Shown here piece by piece: positions 23,621 to 37,726 of a DNA stretch of 64,000 nucleotides (position 1 is its first letter; each line of letters opens with the position of its first letter). The stretch is from the NCBI GenBank assembly GCA_036924285.1, contig JAYKYS010000001.1, positions 28,829,501 through 28,893,500 on the forward strand, in the 5' to 3' direction. Made by a program: the position numbers and the translations under genes. The DNA comes from Asterella californica (Eukaryota; Streptophyta; Marchantiopsida; Marchantiales; Aytoniaceae). Below the pieces are notes generated by a model. That model saw only the letters and a program-made list of their open reading frames with translations. It was not told where the DNA came from and did not search any database.

Positions 23621-24060
23621 TAATATCCACCACTGTTTGAGTATAGAGATTAATAGAAACCGAGCAGAAGGATGAATCAAGCTTAACCAAACAATATATC
23701 TGATCCAAAAGTTATTCCACTTTGGTCTATAAAATTGCCAACTTGTTAGTACACCATTGACCCTGGAGAATGAGAATGATAATTAAGAGAATTAGCTGAG
23801 AAGGAGACTATCACTTTGTATTGTGATAACCACAGTGCAATAGCACTCGTAGAAACAAACAAGTTCCATGACAAGACGAAACATATAAATATTCGGCACC
23901 ACTTCATTAAGGACCAAGTTACATCCAAGACAATTGAAGTGAAGTAATGCTCTACTCAAGAGATGGTAGCAGATGTCCTAACTAAGGGCTTACCGACTCC
24001 AAAGTTGGACTACCTCCTACCAAGACTATGATTAATATTTAGTCTACAACAACTAGTCTT
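23621..24060 (+). pseudogene. copia RNase H remnant
   Basis: Around 23815-24030 the plus strand reads Y-C-D-N-H-S-A-I-A-L, then H-I-N-I-R-H-H-F-I, then A-D-V-L-T-K-G-L-P, the three C-terminal motifs of copia RNase H, with one stop between them. Much of the N-terminal RNase H half is lost. Confidence 0.8.
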
Positions 24061-24070
24061 TGAGTGGGAG

Positions 24071-24256
24071 TGTTGGAATTAGGTTGTCTAAGTGTGAACT
24101 TCAGTACTATAGCAACTACTTCAGGATATTTGGGCTCGTGTCCTTTAGCAGGCCTAGCCTGCCTTTGTACCAAAGTATATAGGCCTCCTACATTATTATT
24201 ATTCAGTAAACAATTAGCTTACACATACTTTCTCTCTTTTGCATCCATTCTCTCCT
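24071..24256 (+). repeat. 3' LTR of small copia element
   Basis: Begins TGTTGGAATTAGGTTG directly after the purine-rich TTTGAGTGGGAG. It pairs with the 5' LTR at 21343. The full element is about 2.9 kb, short for copia because of the internal deletion. Confidence 0.7.
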
Positions 24257-24530
24257 CTTTTTCTTATACTATAGGTCTCCTACCTCATGTTGACTTAATG
24301 GAGCTGAAATTGCTCGTGTTGAATGGGCACGAGCACTAGACTGGAATTACAACTTGCGTATCCAATAAACAATTAGCTTACACATACTTGCTCTCTTTTG
24401 CATCCATTCTCTCCTCTTTTTCCTATACTATGGGTATCCTACCTCATTATCCAATAAACAATTAGTTTAAACATACTTGCTCTCTCTTGCATATTCTCTC
24501 TCTCCTTTTCCTATATAGACTACGTATCAT
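24257..24530 (+). repeat. Extra copies of the copia LTR tail
   Basis: The segment AAACAATTAGCTTACACATA plus the following CT-rich tail, present once in the LTR (24208), recurs at about 24366 and, as AAACAATTAGTTTAAACATA, at about 24458. Three copies of the LTR end are thus lined up with spacings of roughly 160 and 90 bp. Confidence 0.75.
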
Positions 24531-25075
24531 GATCACCTGTCTTGGTTCGAGGCAAAGGAGGGAATTAATCCAGAAGTATCTTTATGATTAAACTGATGAA
24601 CTCTGCTACTGCAGGTTCAGCTGCAGGTGACCAAGAGTCTTTTATGAAACTGCGGCAAACCGTTTTGACAGGAAAGAAGAATTGGTGTTACGTCAAGCTG
24701 CAGTAACAGTAAGATATTTTGAAAGATTAATATTGTTCCATTTCCAATTCTTGTAACTCACAAGACAGACACTCCAGTTTAGTTTAATACTTCCTTTTCC
24801 GGTCGGTCCAATGATCGATGGATGTCATGGTACGTAGCTGTTTCCAGTAAAATATACGTTGAAGTGAAAACACTTGAGTCGAAAATATTAGCTTAAGTTT
24901 TATGAAAGATTTCCATTTTCAGTGTCACCATATTAGGCAATCTTCTTACAGAAGAGTTTCTTTCATTGATTCAGAGCAGCTCGATCAGTTTGAGAACGCA
25001 GCTGCAGTGAGAAGCGTAGTTAAGGAGTAGGATGATACCACGTGACTGACACCCAAGCATGTGTCTTCCCGTTTC
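24531..25075. other. Intergenic, nothing recognised
   Basis: No gene or repeat end identified between the copia tail array and the hAT MITE. Confidence 0.4.
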
Positions 25076-25083
25076 TTATCGAG

Positions 25084-25300
25084 CAATGTTCGGGGAGTAC
25101 CGGCGTTACGTTGTGTCATTTCCGGTTCAAAATCGACATTACCGGTCTTTACCCAAATCTGCCGGAAAATTTCTGAGAGAAAAAGTTGAGATTTTAGTGG
25201 AAACTAGACAAAATTTCCGGCGAAAATTAAAGATTTCCGAAATTTCCCTTCCATCCACCGGAAATTTACCGATTTTCGACAGAAACCTTCCCGAACACTG
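25084..25300. mobile_element. hAT-type MITE, 217 bp
   Basis: Ends CAATGTTCGGGGAG and, inverted, CAGTGTTCGGGAAG: imperfect terminal inverted repeats of the hAT consensus type (CA-TGTTCGG). It is flanked by a perfect 8-bp direct repeat TTATCGAG (25076-25083 and 25301-25308), the hAT target-duplication length. It has no coding capacity of its own; the ORF that crosses it is accidental. It would need a transposase supplied elsewhere. Confidence 0.88.
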
Positions 25301-25308
25301 TTATCGAG

Positions 25309-26519
25309 AGGTACGCACGTGTTTCCAGTCCCGTGCACGCCGAGGATACATCAACAGTTACTACTGTACTTGGAAACTCGCAAGTGAGCTATGAGTCACG
25401 GCACCGATTCTCCACATTCTGGTCTCCAGAATGGTATTATATACGACAGACCACCTCGAGAGCTCTGCAGGCGACACACGTGTTCGCCGTGCACATACTT
25501 CTACTTCCCCACGATACCTTCACTATTTCATGTTTACGTCCATTCTTCTATTAGTATCACGATGAGTCACAAGATTTTCTCGGCTAGATTATAGTTTAAT
25601 TAGATAATCAGAATAGAGAGAACTTCCCTTATGACTTTATATTTTCTTCTTCTTCACGTTACCATACTTACTCTCTGTCGTGCCTCGTGTATCTCTTCGA
25701 TCCTATCATTGTTTCTCTTCTCATTTGATGTATATTTCGCTGCCATAGTGGTGTACAGGAACCGTGGGTCGAGTCCTCCCGGCGGGGGGACTCATGCTGT
25801 GCAATGGCAGCAGCATACGGCTGCAGAAAGCCCCACAGCGAAAAGAGGCCTGAAAAAAACCAAAACAAAAAAAGTTGTTGTACAGGAAATGTTCTGATAA
25901 CCGTGTATCTTATATCTGGGGTGGTCCCAGTTGATATATCACGCAATCGTAAGATGCACTAATATTCAGCCACGGAAGACAGAAGATGCCAGATCAAGCT
26001 CAAGGAACAAGAGAATGGGAGAGTATGATCGTGATCTGTAGTTACAACAGGAGGATGACCACAGAGTCAACCCACTAATTCACCTCCTTTCATGCTTCAG
26101 GTGACTCCTAGGCAGCTTGATCACCACTGATAATTCCTTTATCTTCAAGGCGTATACGTAGCTCAAGACCAGCAAAGTCAAGTCACTCCTCTTTCCCCAA
26201 ACCCCACGCGCTTCGGTTTCGAACCATTAAGTGCCACGAGTCCCAACCGTTCCACCTTCGTCGTCGGCCAGCAAACCGAAACACGAGACTGGAGCTTTAG
26301 CATGCTCTGAAACTTGAGTCATGGCAAAGTATTTTACTGGACAGTGTAGTCATGGGATATCATGATCATCAACAATATGGGATACGGAACCCTCCGGGCC
26401 CATATATAGACGTGCTGTGAGGTCCCTGTTCACGATGATCACGGCAGATCCTCCCTGATCTTCAAAGTAGAAATCAATAAATATGCATGCTCGATTCACT
26501 TCTGGGAACTTTTTTTCTC
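25309..26519. other. Intergenic; weak SINE-like box
   Basis: No gene. Around 25765 the plus strand has GTGGGTCGAGTCCTCCCGGC, resembling a pol III B box and T-arm, with TGCCATAGTGG slightly upstream. A related sequence occurs on the minus strand near 28720. This is suggestive only. Confidence 0.35.
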
Positions 26520-26840
26520 CTTTTGTTAACAAGGTATTATATAAATGTTAAATAAAATATATAGATTAAGTAGATTTAAAAAATTAAAAAATTTCATAAA
26601 TGTTATTTGTTAGCCCATGCCTGCAAACACGGGGAGAACAGAAACAAACCCATAAGTGTTGGGCGGATCGGCGCGCTTCAGGAAGTACAAGTGCGCGGGA
26701 CTGTAGTCGTGAATGGGTAACATTAATTACAGGTTTAATTTAATACCTAACCCTTCCAGCCGGAAGGGTTAGGTATTAAATACATGCATGTCCCCCTCTT
26801 CCGAACTTGGAAGAGGGTGAATATGCATGCATAAAAAAAA
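26520..26840. repeat. Paired-hairpin repeat, copy 1
   Basis: Hairpin A: 19-bp perfect arms 26739-26757 and 26762-26780 (TTTAATACCTAACCCTTCC) with a 4-nt loop. Hairpin B: 9-bp arms 26794-26802 and 26809-26817. The ~200 bp before them match the right end of the element at 45.25-46.65 kb in blocks (CCATGCCTG-AAACAC, CTTCAG-AGGTACAAGT). The inverted partner end was not found here, so this may be a solo or truncated end. Confidence 0.7.
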
Positions 26841-26886
26841 TATGCATGCAAAGTGCACTTTGGGTAGACAGAAGAAGAGGAAAAAC

Positions 26887-27088
26887 GTATAAAACGGGAA
26901 GAAAACTGAGGACAGTACTTGGCTATGATAAGGGTTTAGTGTTAATATAGAGGAGATCTATTTATTTATCCAATATTACTTGGAAGTGTATGAAACGGGA
27001 AGAAAATTTTGGACAGTAATTGGCTATGATAAGAGTTTAGTGTTAATATAGAAAATAAATCTATTTATTTTTCTAACAGTATTTGGAA
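26887..27088. repeat. Tandem duplication, period 101 bp
   Basis: A unit beginning GTATAAAACGGGAAGAAAA and containing TTGGCTATGATAAG-GTTTAGTG is repeated once with about 85-90 % identity. A trace of a third copy (TTTGGAAGTGCAGAG) follows at 27080. Confidence 0.75.
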
Positions 27089-27505
27089 GTGCAGAGAAAA
27101 AATATTTTTCATGAGTCTTCGCTTGAAGTAGTCAGAAAGTCAGAACTATAATATAAGAGTATTTTACTATTTTATTTTTGGCTAAATAAATCTATAAATA
27201 GAAAATATTTTTGTCCAAGAAAGAGACAGCATGTACTGGAGATAGTTTGGTTTGTTTGGAGACAGTTTGGTTTCTGTTCGAATCCTGAATCACTCTATAT
27301 GACAAAAAATTAAAATAATCCTCTAGTTTAGGAGAAATAATTATCTCATGAGGAGAAGTAGAAACTCATTTCCGGAATGATTTAAAGGGGTATATTTAAC
27401 ATTTAATTTTCAATATAGCTGTCTAAAACAACACTTGATTGTTTGAAGTGTAAAATAAAATACATATAAAAACAATAACACTTAAATACAGTGAACGAAC
27501 AGAGC

Positions 27506-27613
27506 TCAGGTGAATATGCCGCTAGAGTAACCGAGATAATAATACGCTTAGTACAAGAGCCTCAGGTGAATATGCATGCTCGAGTAACCAGAATAATAGT
27601 ACGCTTAGTACAA
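27506..27613. repeat. Tandem duplication, period 56 bp
   Basis: TCAGGTGAATATG ... AGTAACC ... ACGCTTAGTACAAGAGC occurs twice in a row with a few changes. Confidence 0.8.
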
Positions 27614-27798
27614 GAGCCTCAGATCTCGCATCTTGTGGAACAAAGCTAGTTAGCTCCCTACTGGTTCGGAAGCTTTAAACATAGTGCTCAAAAACATATC
27701 GATGACATTTGCTGATCATGTTTTCTGATCATCTTCTTCCGTTCGTCAAAAAGAAAACAGAAACAATTTCCAAGCTGATCAGTTATAAATCTATGATA

Positions 27799-27838
27799 CT
27801 CAGACTCTATTGGATTTGATCATCTAATAGAGTCTGAG
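27799..27838. repeat. Perfect 13-bp hairpin
   Basis: Arms CTCAGACTCTATT (27799-27811) and its exact reverse complement (27826-27838) around a 14-nt loop. No gene adjoins it. Confidence 0.75.
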
Positions 27839-30060
27839 CATTCTATTATTATTCACACGAATCTCTCTTGGTAGTTCACTTGTCTCGAAGTTTCTCGTTG
27901 GCCTCTCTTCCTGCCTTCTTTCACCAAGTTATATAATATAAATCAGACGAACTTCAGGTTTCGTCATAAGCTGACAGGTACTAGCTTACAAATCAACAAC
28001 CAAAAGCGTAGAATCGAGTGAAACTTGGGAATATTATTCGGGGGAGATCCGGACAGCATGCCTTTTGAGAAGAAGATCAGATATTCTGAACTGGTCAGAA
28101 GAATCGCCTACCCAAAAATTCCAAATATTGAAGGCTATTTACTGTTAGTATATGAAGTCGGAACTTGGCACGAAGTTTCGAGCTTCAGTTTGTAAGATTG
28201 GCTGACAGGCAAATGTTGAACAAACGGTCGCCAATGCACAGTATTATATGACTTATGGTCTCGACTAGACATGAATTCTGTTAGTACATTCTGTGGATGA
28301 ATCAGCTTGAGCCAAGTGATCAAATAAATAAAGAGCAAACTCCAGGTCCAATCTGAAGTTCCACATATCCAAAGTTTCTACGGCAGCTTGTGGCGTTTGT
28401 CTGACTTCCATAGACGAGAACAAGCTTACAAAAGTCGTCACAACAGTTCATTTCCTTGTACCTGACCTTATGCTTCAGGGGAAGTAGCTATAGATCACGT
28501 TTCTGTAGCTTGACTCAAGAGTCAAATCCGTAACGCGTCTACCGAAGTATATTTTCAGTCGAATGAGAGACGAAAGGTCACTTCTAGCATGGCCCTAGAG
28601 AACGGACGGCAAGGCACCTCAATCTTGGGTGTCGCTGTTTCACTTTTTCCTTAGGGCGCGGCACTTGGAGCTGTTGTCCAGCCGCTAGTGGCGACTTCTC
28701 CACAAACTGAACCCTCCCGGCAGGAGGGTTCGACCCCACACCATCTTTCTTGGGTGGTGGAAAACTACTACCATCCTAACACTTGGTGGTCTAACATCCA
28801 GGTCGCTGTAAACCTCGAGCTGTAACAAGCTTAAAAGTTGGAGAGTAATGTGGAGGGCCACTCAAACCTTGGCTATAAAGGATTCCCGTAACTCCCGTCA
28901 AACGTTTTACAGTTTTATGTCGTAGATCTTATAGACCATCTCCAGAGATAGTACGTAGAATTTACAATCACTAGACTTATGCGGTGTATTTTCGTAAATG
29001 AGATCTCTTGAACATGGTTGAAAATAAATGAATCGGTTACTATTCTGCAGTCACTGACAAAGCCTGACATTTTGGACTTACGTCTTCTCATCTGATTCCT
29101 ATCATTCTGGTTACGGGAAAAGGTTGAGTGTGCCTAATTGGGAGCTTAACATGGAAGTTGCGAGCTTCAGCTTCCAAGAGCAAGTTGTGAAGGAACTGTA
29201 TTCAATTAGACTTAAGGGAACATCAGATTCACTATCTTCCCCACTTCTTAGCCACTGATATGAATCCCGCACCCATTCATGTGAGATGATGGGACTCGTC
29301 AGCGTTAACACCCACTTCTTCGGTCTATCAAGGTGTAGCAGCTAGCTGCTCCTAAATGCTTTCAGCACGCTGGATTTCCTACTGGATCAAACACAATGTA
29401 AAGCATGCTGACATGCAGAGATATGAGATATTCGACTTGGTGTCTGTCGCTTGCAAGGTATATTCAGGAGGGACTCGATCATATGACTGAGAAGTCTCGT
29501 CGATCTCTTTCCCTTGGCAGACCTTGTAAACCCTAAATTCAGGACTGACCTCTAGTTCTTCGTCTCTCGCTTGAGTTCGGTTCAGTCTGTTCAAGTTCTA
29601 TAACACTAGGCAGATATAGCATGAAATTACGTTAAGGCACCTTCAAAGTTCCAAACGATGTGGAGAACTGATCATGAGTTTGTTTTGTTTATTTCATGAG
29701 AAGTGACATCGGGGAACGCAAGAAAAGCAGGTAGAAGAATTTGGAATCTGCTCAAAGTCCACCAGCTGCCTTTGGGAATGTTGAGTAAAACAGGTTCAAA
29801 CTCGTCTGAAGCAGCTCTCTATCTATCCATCCCCTCCACGATATATATTTTGGATTCCAATGTATCGCTACCACCGTGCCCGTCATATCTTTGCTCTGTT
29901 TCTCGAGCCCTGACTTCGCAGTGGAGCATTCTTGTTCACAAACTTCCTGTTTCATGATCATTGTTTTGCCAGTTCATCACATGTGTTTTCTTTGGGCTTC
30001 TTTTACTTGATCGATGTCAAAATCATTATCAACTGGAAACCTACATATATCGCAGGCTAG
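27839..30060. other. Intergenic; two weakly similar segments
   Basis: Segments near 28140-28330 and 29120-29310 share phrases such as GCGAGCTTCAG and encode related short minus-strand peptides (K-L-K-L-E-T-S versus W-K-L-K-L-A-T-S). This suggests a duplicated, decayed sequence that I cannot identify. Other ORFs (29379-29594, 29703-29957) are unrecognised. Confidence 0.35.
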
Positions 30061-30128
30061 CTCCTCATGATCGCCCATTATTGGGCGATCATGAGGAGAT
30101 CTCACTGGCTAGCTAGCCAGTGAGATCT
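30061..30128. repeat. Two adjoining perfect hairpins, 3' of chitinase
   Basis: Hairpin 1: 17-bp perfect arms (30061-30077 and 30082-30098) with a 4-nt loop. Hairpin 2: a perfect 32-bp palindrome centred on GCTAG/CTAGC (30097-30128), sharing AG with hairpin 1. They lie only 12 bp after the chitinase stop codon, so they fall in its 3' UTR. Confidence 0.85.
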
Positions 30129-30140
30129 ATCCACATTTTG

Positions 30141-31340
30141 CTAGAGGAGTGCATCAACATCTTTCTCCGTCTGGTAATTGTTGTTCAAGCCTCGTGAGAG
30201 ATCTGCATTCCATAAGTACACTCCACTCCACTGATTTCCTTCACTCCTGAGTTGAGTGACACAATTGTAGAAAGTGGATCCAGTGATGGTATTGGGATCC
30301 CCAGCTACTTGTGTGCTGACCCCCACTTTGTTTACCGGCAGGGACTGCAGCACTTGGTAGTACCTTGTCTTGTACTTGGCACAAGTGTTAAGACCCTCAC
30401 CGTAAAACTGGTAATTCGCGAGGTCGATGTAGCTGCCGTAGGAGTCGTGGAGACTTTTGTAGATGGCGAGCTGGTCATAACCAGGGGCAATACTGACGAT
30501 GTTGATCACTCCATTGTTCTTGAGCCTCTGGATCAACTGCCCGATCAAGGAAACGAAGTTGGTGGTACCAGAAGGGAATCGCTCGATGTCGATGTCTATT
30601 CCATCAGCACCGTAGTCCTGGATGATGGTGGTGAGAGAAGTCACGGCGTTGTTGAGCCACTGGGTGGTATTCGACGGGTTGTACCACTCGACAGGGACTT
30701 CAACCTGGCTAGAATTGTAGAAGACAGAACCCCCGATAGCAACGACGATCCTTCCGTTGGAGTGAGCTTGTCTCCAAGCCTTTGCTGCCGATTTCGTCAG
30801 TGACGAACTCCAGTAAGCTGTGTGGACTCCATTAGCGTTGGCTCCACTTGAGGTCTTGTCGATTGCAAAGGACAAACCCAGCACCCAAGTTCTATTACTC
30901 TGGGTGATAGGTATCTCGTTGAACGTAATGGGTACACCATTGGACCCGAGGTAATCAAACAGCATTCTCCCAGGCTGTAGGCCTTTCGGGGCTGCATAAG
31001 AGCATTGGCCTTGGCATCCAGTACCACAGTAATCGGCCGTGTTTCCACAATAGCCGTACTGGCTGCAGCACAGATTGTTCCGACAGTTGAATGTCACTGC
31101 TCCCAGTCCGCACTCGTTTGCTGCAGCGCACTGACTCTGGCATCCGCTTCCACAGTAAGCTGGCGTCGTTCCGCAGTATCCATACTGGCTGCAGCACCGA
31201 TTGTTTGGGCACAAAGCTCCTCCAGCTCCTGATCCACAGTCCACTGCACAAGCCAGCTCCTGTAGAAAACTTGCGCAAATTAACAGCATCAAAGCAATCG
31301 CCGCCTGGTATTTGCTTCCAGCACCTTCCGTTATTGCCAT
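30141..31340 (-). CDS. Secreted chitinase: two hevein (CBM18) domains + GH18
   Basis: Intronless, 399 residues from ATG 31340; the frame extends 27 nt further upstream but without ATG. Residues 1 to about 31 are a signal peptide ([11 protein letters not shown]). Two hevein-type chitin-binding domains follow at about 35-71 and 77-113, each with eight cysteines and the C-C-S-Q-Y-G-Y-C-G core. A GH18 barrel runs from about 125 to 395 with the catalytic D-G-I-D-I-D-I-E (246-253), Glu253 being the proton donor, so it should be active. The barrel resembles the narbonin/chitinase-2-like GH18 branch. Family knowledge: it cleaves beta-1,4-N-acetylglucosamine chains of fungal walls outside the cell. 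Hevein domains in seed plants usually sit on GH19; hevein+GH18 is known from seedless plants. Confidence 0.93.
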   Translation of the reverse strand: MAITEGAGSKYQAAIALMLLICASFLQELACAVDCGSGAGGALCPNNRCCSQYGYCGTTPAYCGSGCQSQCAAANECGLGAVTFNCRNNLCCSQYGYCGNTADYCGTGCQGQCSYAAPKGLQPGRMLFDYLGSNGVPITFNEIPITQSNRTWVLGLSFAIDKTSSGANANGVHTAYWSSSLTKSAAKAWRQAHSNGRIVVAIGGSVFYNSSQVEVPVEWYNPSNTTQWLNNAVTSLTTIIQDYGADGIDIDIERFPSGTTNFVSLIGQLIQRLKNNGVINIVSIAPGYDQLAIYKSLHDSYGSYIDLANYQFYGEGLNTCAKYKTRYYQVLQSLPVNKVGVSTQVAGDPNTITGSTFYNCVTQLRSEGNQWSGVYLWNADLSRGLNNNYQTEKDVDALL

Positions 31341-31594
31341 CACGAGTTCCCGATTGTATAAGATCAAGATTCCAGCAGTCGCCGGAACTGCTTAGCTAGC
31401 CTAACGAGTAATATCAAGGAAGCTCCCCTCCAGACCTTGCCGAAATTCCGAGTACCTCAAGTCAACCGCCTCCACCGTAGAAGTCACTGATCAGTTGAAC
31501 TGATGGGTCGTCTGAGCTGCAGAAGCTTGCCTTCTGAGATCATGAAACTCCTAAGGCTGTATCGTTTGGTTGGAGTTGCATTCGGAGGTTCACT

Positions 31595-31604
31595 CTTTAT
31601 ACAA
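31595..31604 (-). promoter_or_regulatory. TATA box of chitinase gene
   Basis: Minus-strand TTGTATAAAG about 255 nt upstream of the chitinase ATG. The spacing implies a leader of about 220 nt if it is used. Confidence 0.45.
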
Positions 31605-34483
31605 GGTTTTGGAGCTGCAAGGTGCTGCAACGGTCTTGTCAGTCGACACTAGCTACGTGACGAAAGTGAACACGCGACTCAATGAATTTCGACACACACA
31701 ATTTTGTCAAGACGTCGTCGTGACGAAAGCAGATGTAGACGTAAAGTCGAAAACTGCCTTTTGCAAAGATAGGTACAAGTGACAAATTCAACGTTGACTT
31801 CTCCATGATTGCTCTATCGTATCCGACGTATCGAAGTCGGTCGAGGTCTGACTTTCGTCACACTTGTTTCCTGGTCCACGTTGAAGAAGATCGATGTTCT
31901 GTTCGACGACGCAAACATTAGCAGTTGACGCTACCAGTGTGGAGCCACGATGAGAAAATTGCTGGCCAGTGAGTAGAAGAAAGCTCTCTAGTCCTGACTA
32001 CGATCCCGGAAGTGCGCGTTCGCTTACTCGGACTTCACAAACGTGATTCGTCAGTCGCCCGATGACGTGAGACGCCCGGTGGCTGGTTGTTTTCTTAGAA
32101 TTTCTTCGTTTGGTTTGATCTGTATTCTACAGTAAATCGAGCTACGTTTTTATCATGACTGGAGATTAATGAATCGGGTGAAGGGAGTACTGCATAAGCA
32201 TGTGCAGGATACAAGGCGGGAGTAGTCAGTCGTGCGGTGCGTTTTGTGGGTGCAAGTAGTCCCACGTTTTCCCATTTGGTTCGACCGCAGTTATTGTCGA
32301 TCGTCTGTGTTGTTTTGATCGAAGTGAACAAGCAGTTCTCCGGTTGAAGTGCATTTGACTGCTGGAGATCTAAACTTTTCACGAGATTGCTCATGGATTC
32401 CGGTTTAACTACGTCGATGTTAAATCTCGGATAGCAGAACCGCTCGTATGTTGCATTCGAGTGGACTCTATGGTTTTTCTACGGGTATCCACACGACCCC
32501 CATAACATTCCAGAAGCCGTCTTTCCAGTTCGTACCCCACACAATCAAGAACTATAAGGTTTCCGATGTGGTTCCCACAAAATCCGTGCAATTTATCTCT
32601 CTGCGAAGAAACCCATCCATAGAAACTTACCGTTGTCGTTCATAAACACTGCCATTTTCAACGAAGTGACTGTACTTGACGAAGGCACAGTATTGCCTTC
32701 CTGGATCATATTCTGTGTACCATGATACCATCGGGTGAGCGGCACTTGACCTCAGCTCATAGCAGATCTCCGGCACTCAAATGCACGAACCTATACTGAG
32801 AAACAAGTGCTTGCACACTTTGGTTTCCTTTCTACTTCCGGACCGTTGAGGACAAAAAGCACCCGAGGATTCCCAGCCACCTTCTCGTTCACCCCGAGCA
32901 GCCTTGCTCTTCTCCTCCTTCTCGGCTTGAAGGCTGCCGCTATTGCCGATAAACGTGCGGCAGCAAAGAGACATCCTACTTAACAAAGTAGGATGGTCCC
33001 TTCCTCATCTAGCATCTCTTCTAAACCATGGGCGAAGATAGAATTTCTAGCACTGTCTAGGTAATCGTCTTCTTAATAATTACGTAACGCACTGGCGGAA
33101 TTTGCGTCATGCAACGTGATATCACGGGCAAGAGCGTAAAATCAGGCACGAACAAAAATTTTCTCTTCGTGTTTTATGCAGGCTAATGCACTATCCGGCT
33201 CACTGCGCGCAGTGCATAGTCTCATACATTGAAGATTCTCTGTTTGTTTGAGGATAAGATTTGTCTCTAAAATGATGTGATACGTATCAGTTTTGAGATG
33301 GCCTCTGAAATTTCTCCAAATCGGTCTTAGAGCTTCAGAGTCATGTGTCAAGAGCCACGAGTCAGATTCCCTAACGTTGAATGCAGCAAGCGCTTGGTCA
33401 CTCTTCCTGGAACCGAGCAACCTTGCGAGCGTTATGCAGTCTCTAAATGCCCAGGAAGCATTTAGGTGAGTAGGCAAGTAAAAGATGACGTTTGCCTCCG
33501 CGGTGTGATATCGATGTGCTGACTACGCATGATTGCACATCAGCGTCCGGTACAGCATATCATCTCTGCTCGTGAGTGCCTGGGGGTTACTGCTAGACTA
33601 TCTGGAGAGCAGCATTTCTGTCTGCTCGATCCATGAAATATCCATCTCGCGGAAAACTCGACAGGATAAAATGTCAATCATGCGATAATCATAGAGGCGC
33701 TGCGAAATCGAGTGGCAACGGGATGCCGAAACAGGAATGTGTTACAGTTACCGTGGTAAGAACAAACTTACTCGAAAGAATGTTTAACCAACTAATTATC
33801 AGTGGGGCATCCGATTAGCTTTGTTGACCCACAAGTATCAGGAATTTGGAGACATACCCGTATGCATCACCAGTACAATGAACTACAAAAGTTTCACCGC
33901 TAAGTCACTGCTTCGACTACGGAAACAAAATCGCCTGATTCGTTAACATTCGTAAGATTCAGACGGAAGCAAGAAAAGAATTTTGAAGGAGTCAGAACAT
34001 ATTCTTGTGACCATGGTCAAGTGAATAACCTGGAAAACGGAAGTAGGGTTCTGTGGAGACTGCAATAAGCAGGGTAACAGCAGCAACCAAGCCACAACTA
34101 AATCATGAACGCTTCATACATACATTCAAATGCAATTCACGTAACGGGTCCGAGCAACTTATCACAAAGACATACCAGCCGCTTCACCCTCATGTAAGCC
34201 ATGACTTACAACCCTCCACACAAGACTCGTGCCAAACTGAGCGAGATCAATATCCATTCAGCTATCCTCCCTTCGGCAGAAAACTAACTTGGCTCACATA
34301 CATGAGAATAGGATGAGTGCTCCATACGCACCAAGCACTTGGTAATTCTGTATTATTCCATCTTGTATGAATAATCTTGGAGTACAAAATTATGATCATG
34401 TTGGAGTTGCAACATGAACTTGCTGTGCCCTCAGAAAGGGACACACGTAAACCCTCGATCGTCTTCCAGTGAAGTCTAACCCT
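31605..34483. other. Intergenic between chitinase promoter and MDH
   Basis: No gene supported. ORFs at 32095-32394, 33142-33477 (111 codons, minus) and 34053-34316 lack recognisable domains. Two small hairpins occur: 32972-32995 (CATCCTACTT arms) and 33438-33461 (CTAAATGC arms). Confidence 0.4.

Positions 34484-37726
<3,243 letters not shown>

Noticed and set aside
24257..24530. CRISPR-like array
   Set aside because: Only three irregularly spaced copies of a retrotransposon LTR tail in a eukaryotic genome.
25059..25394. 111-codon ORF
   Set aside because: It crosses both ends of the 217-bp hAT MITE and its target duplications, so it cannot be an ancestral gene.
30252..30803. 183-codon plus-strand ORF antisense to the chitinase
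   Set aside because: The minus strand encodes a complete GH18 domain here; the plus-strand product has no motif.
33142..33477. 111-codon minus-strand ORF between chitinase and MDH
   Set aside because: No domain, no signal peptide, contains a small hairpin and lacks any sign of splicing context; not enough to call a gene.
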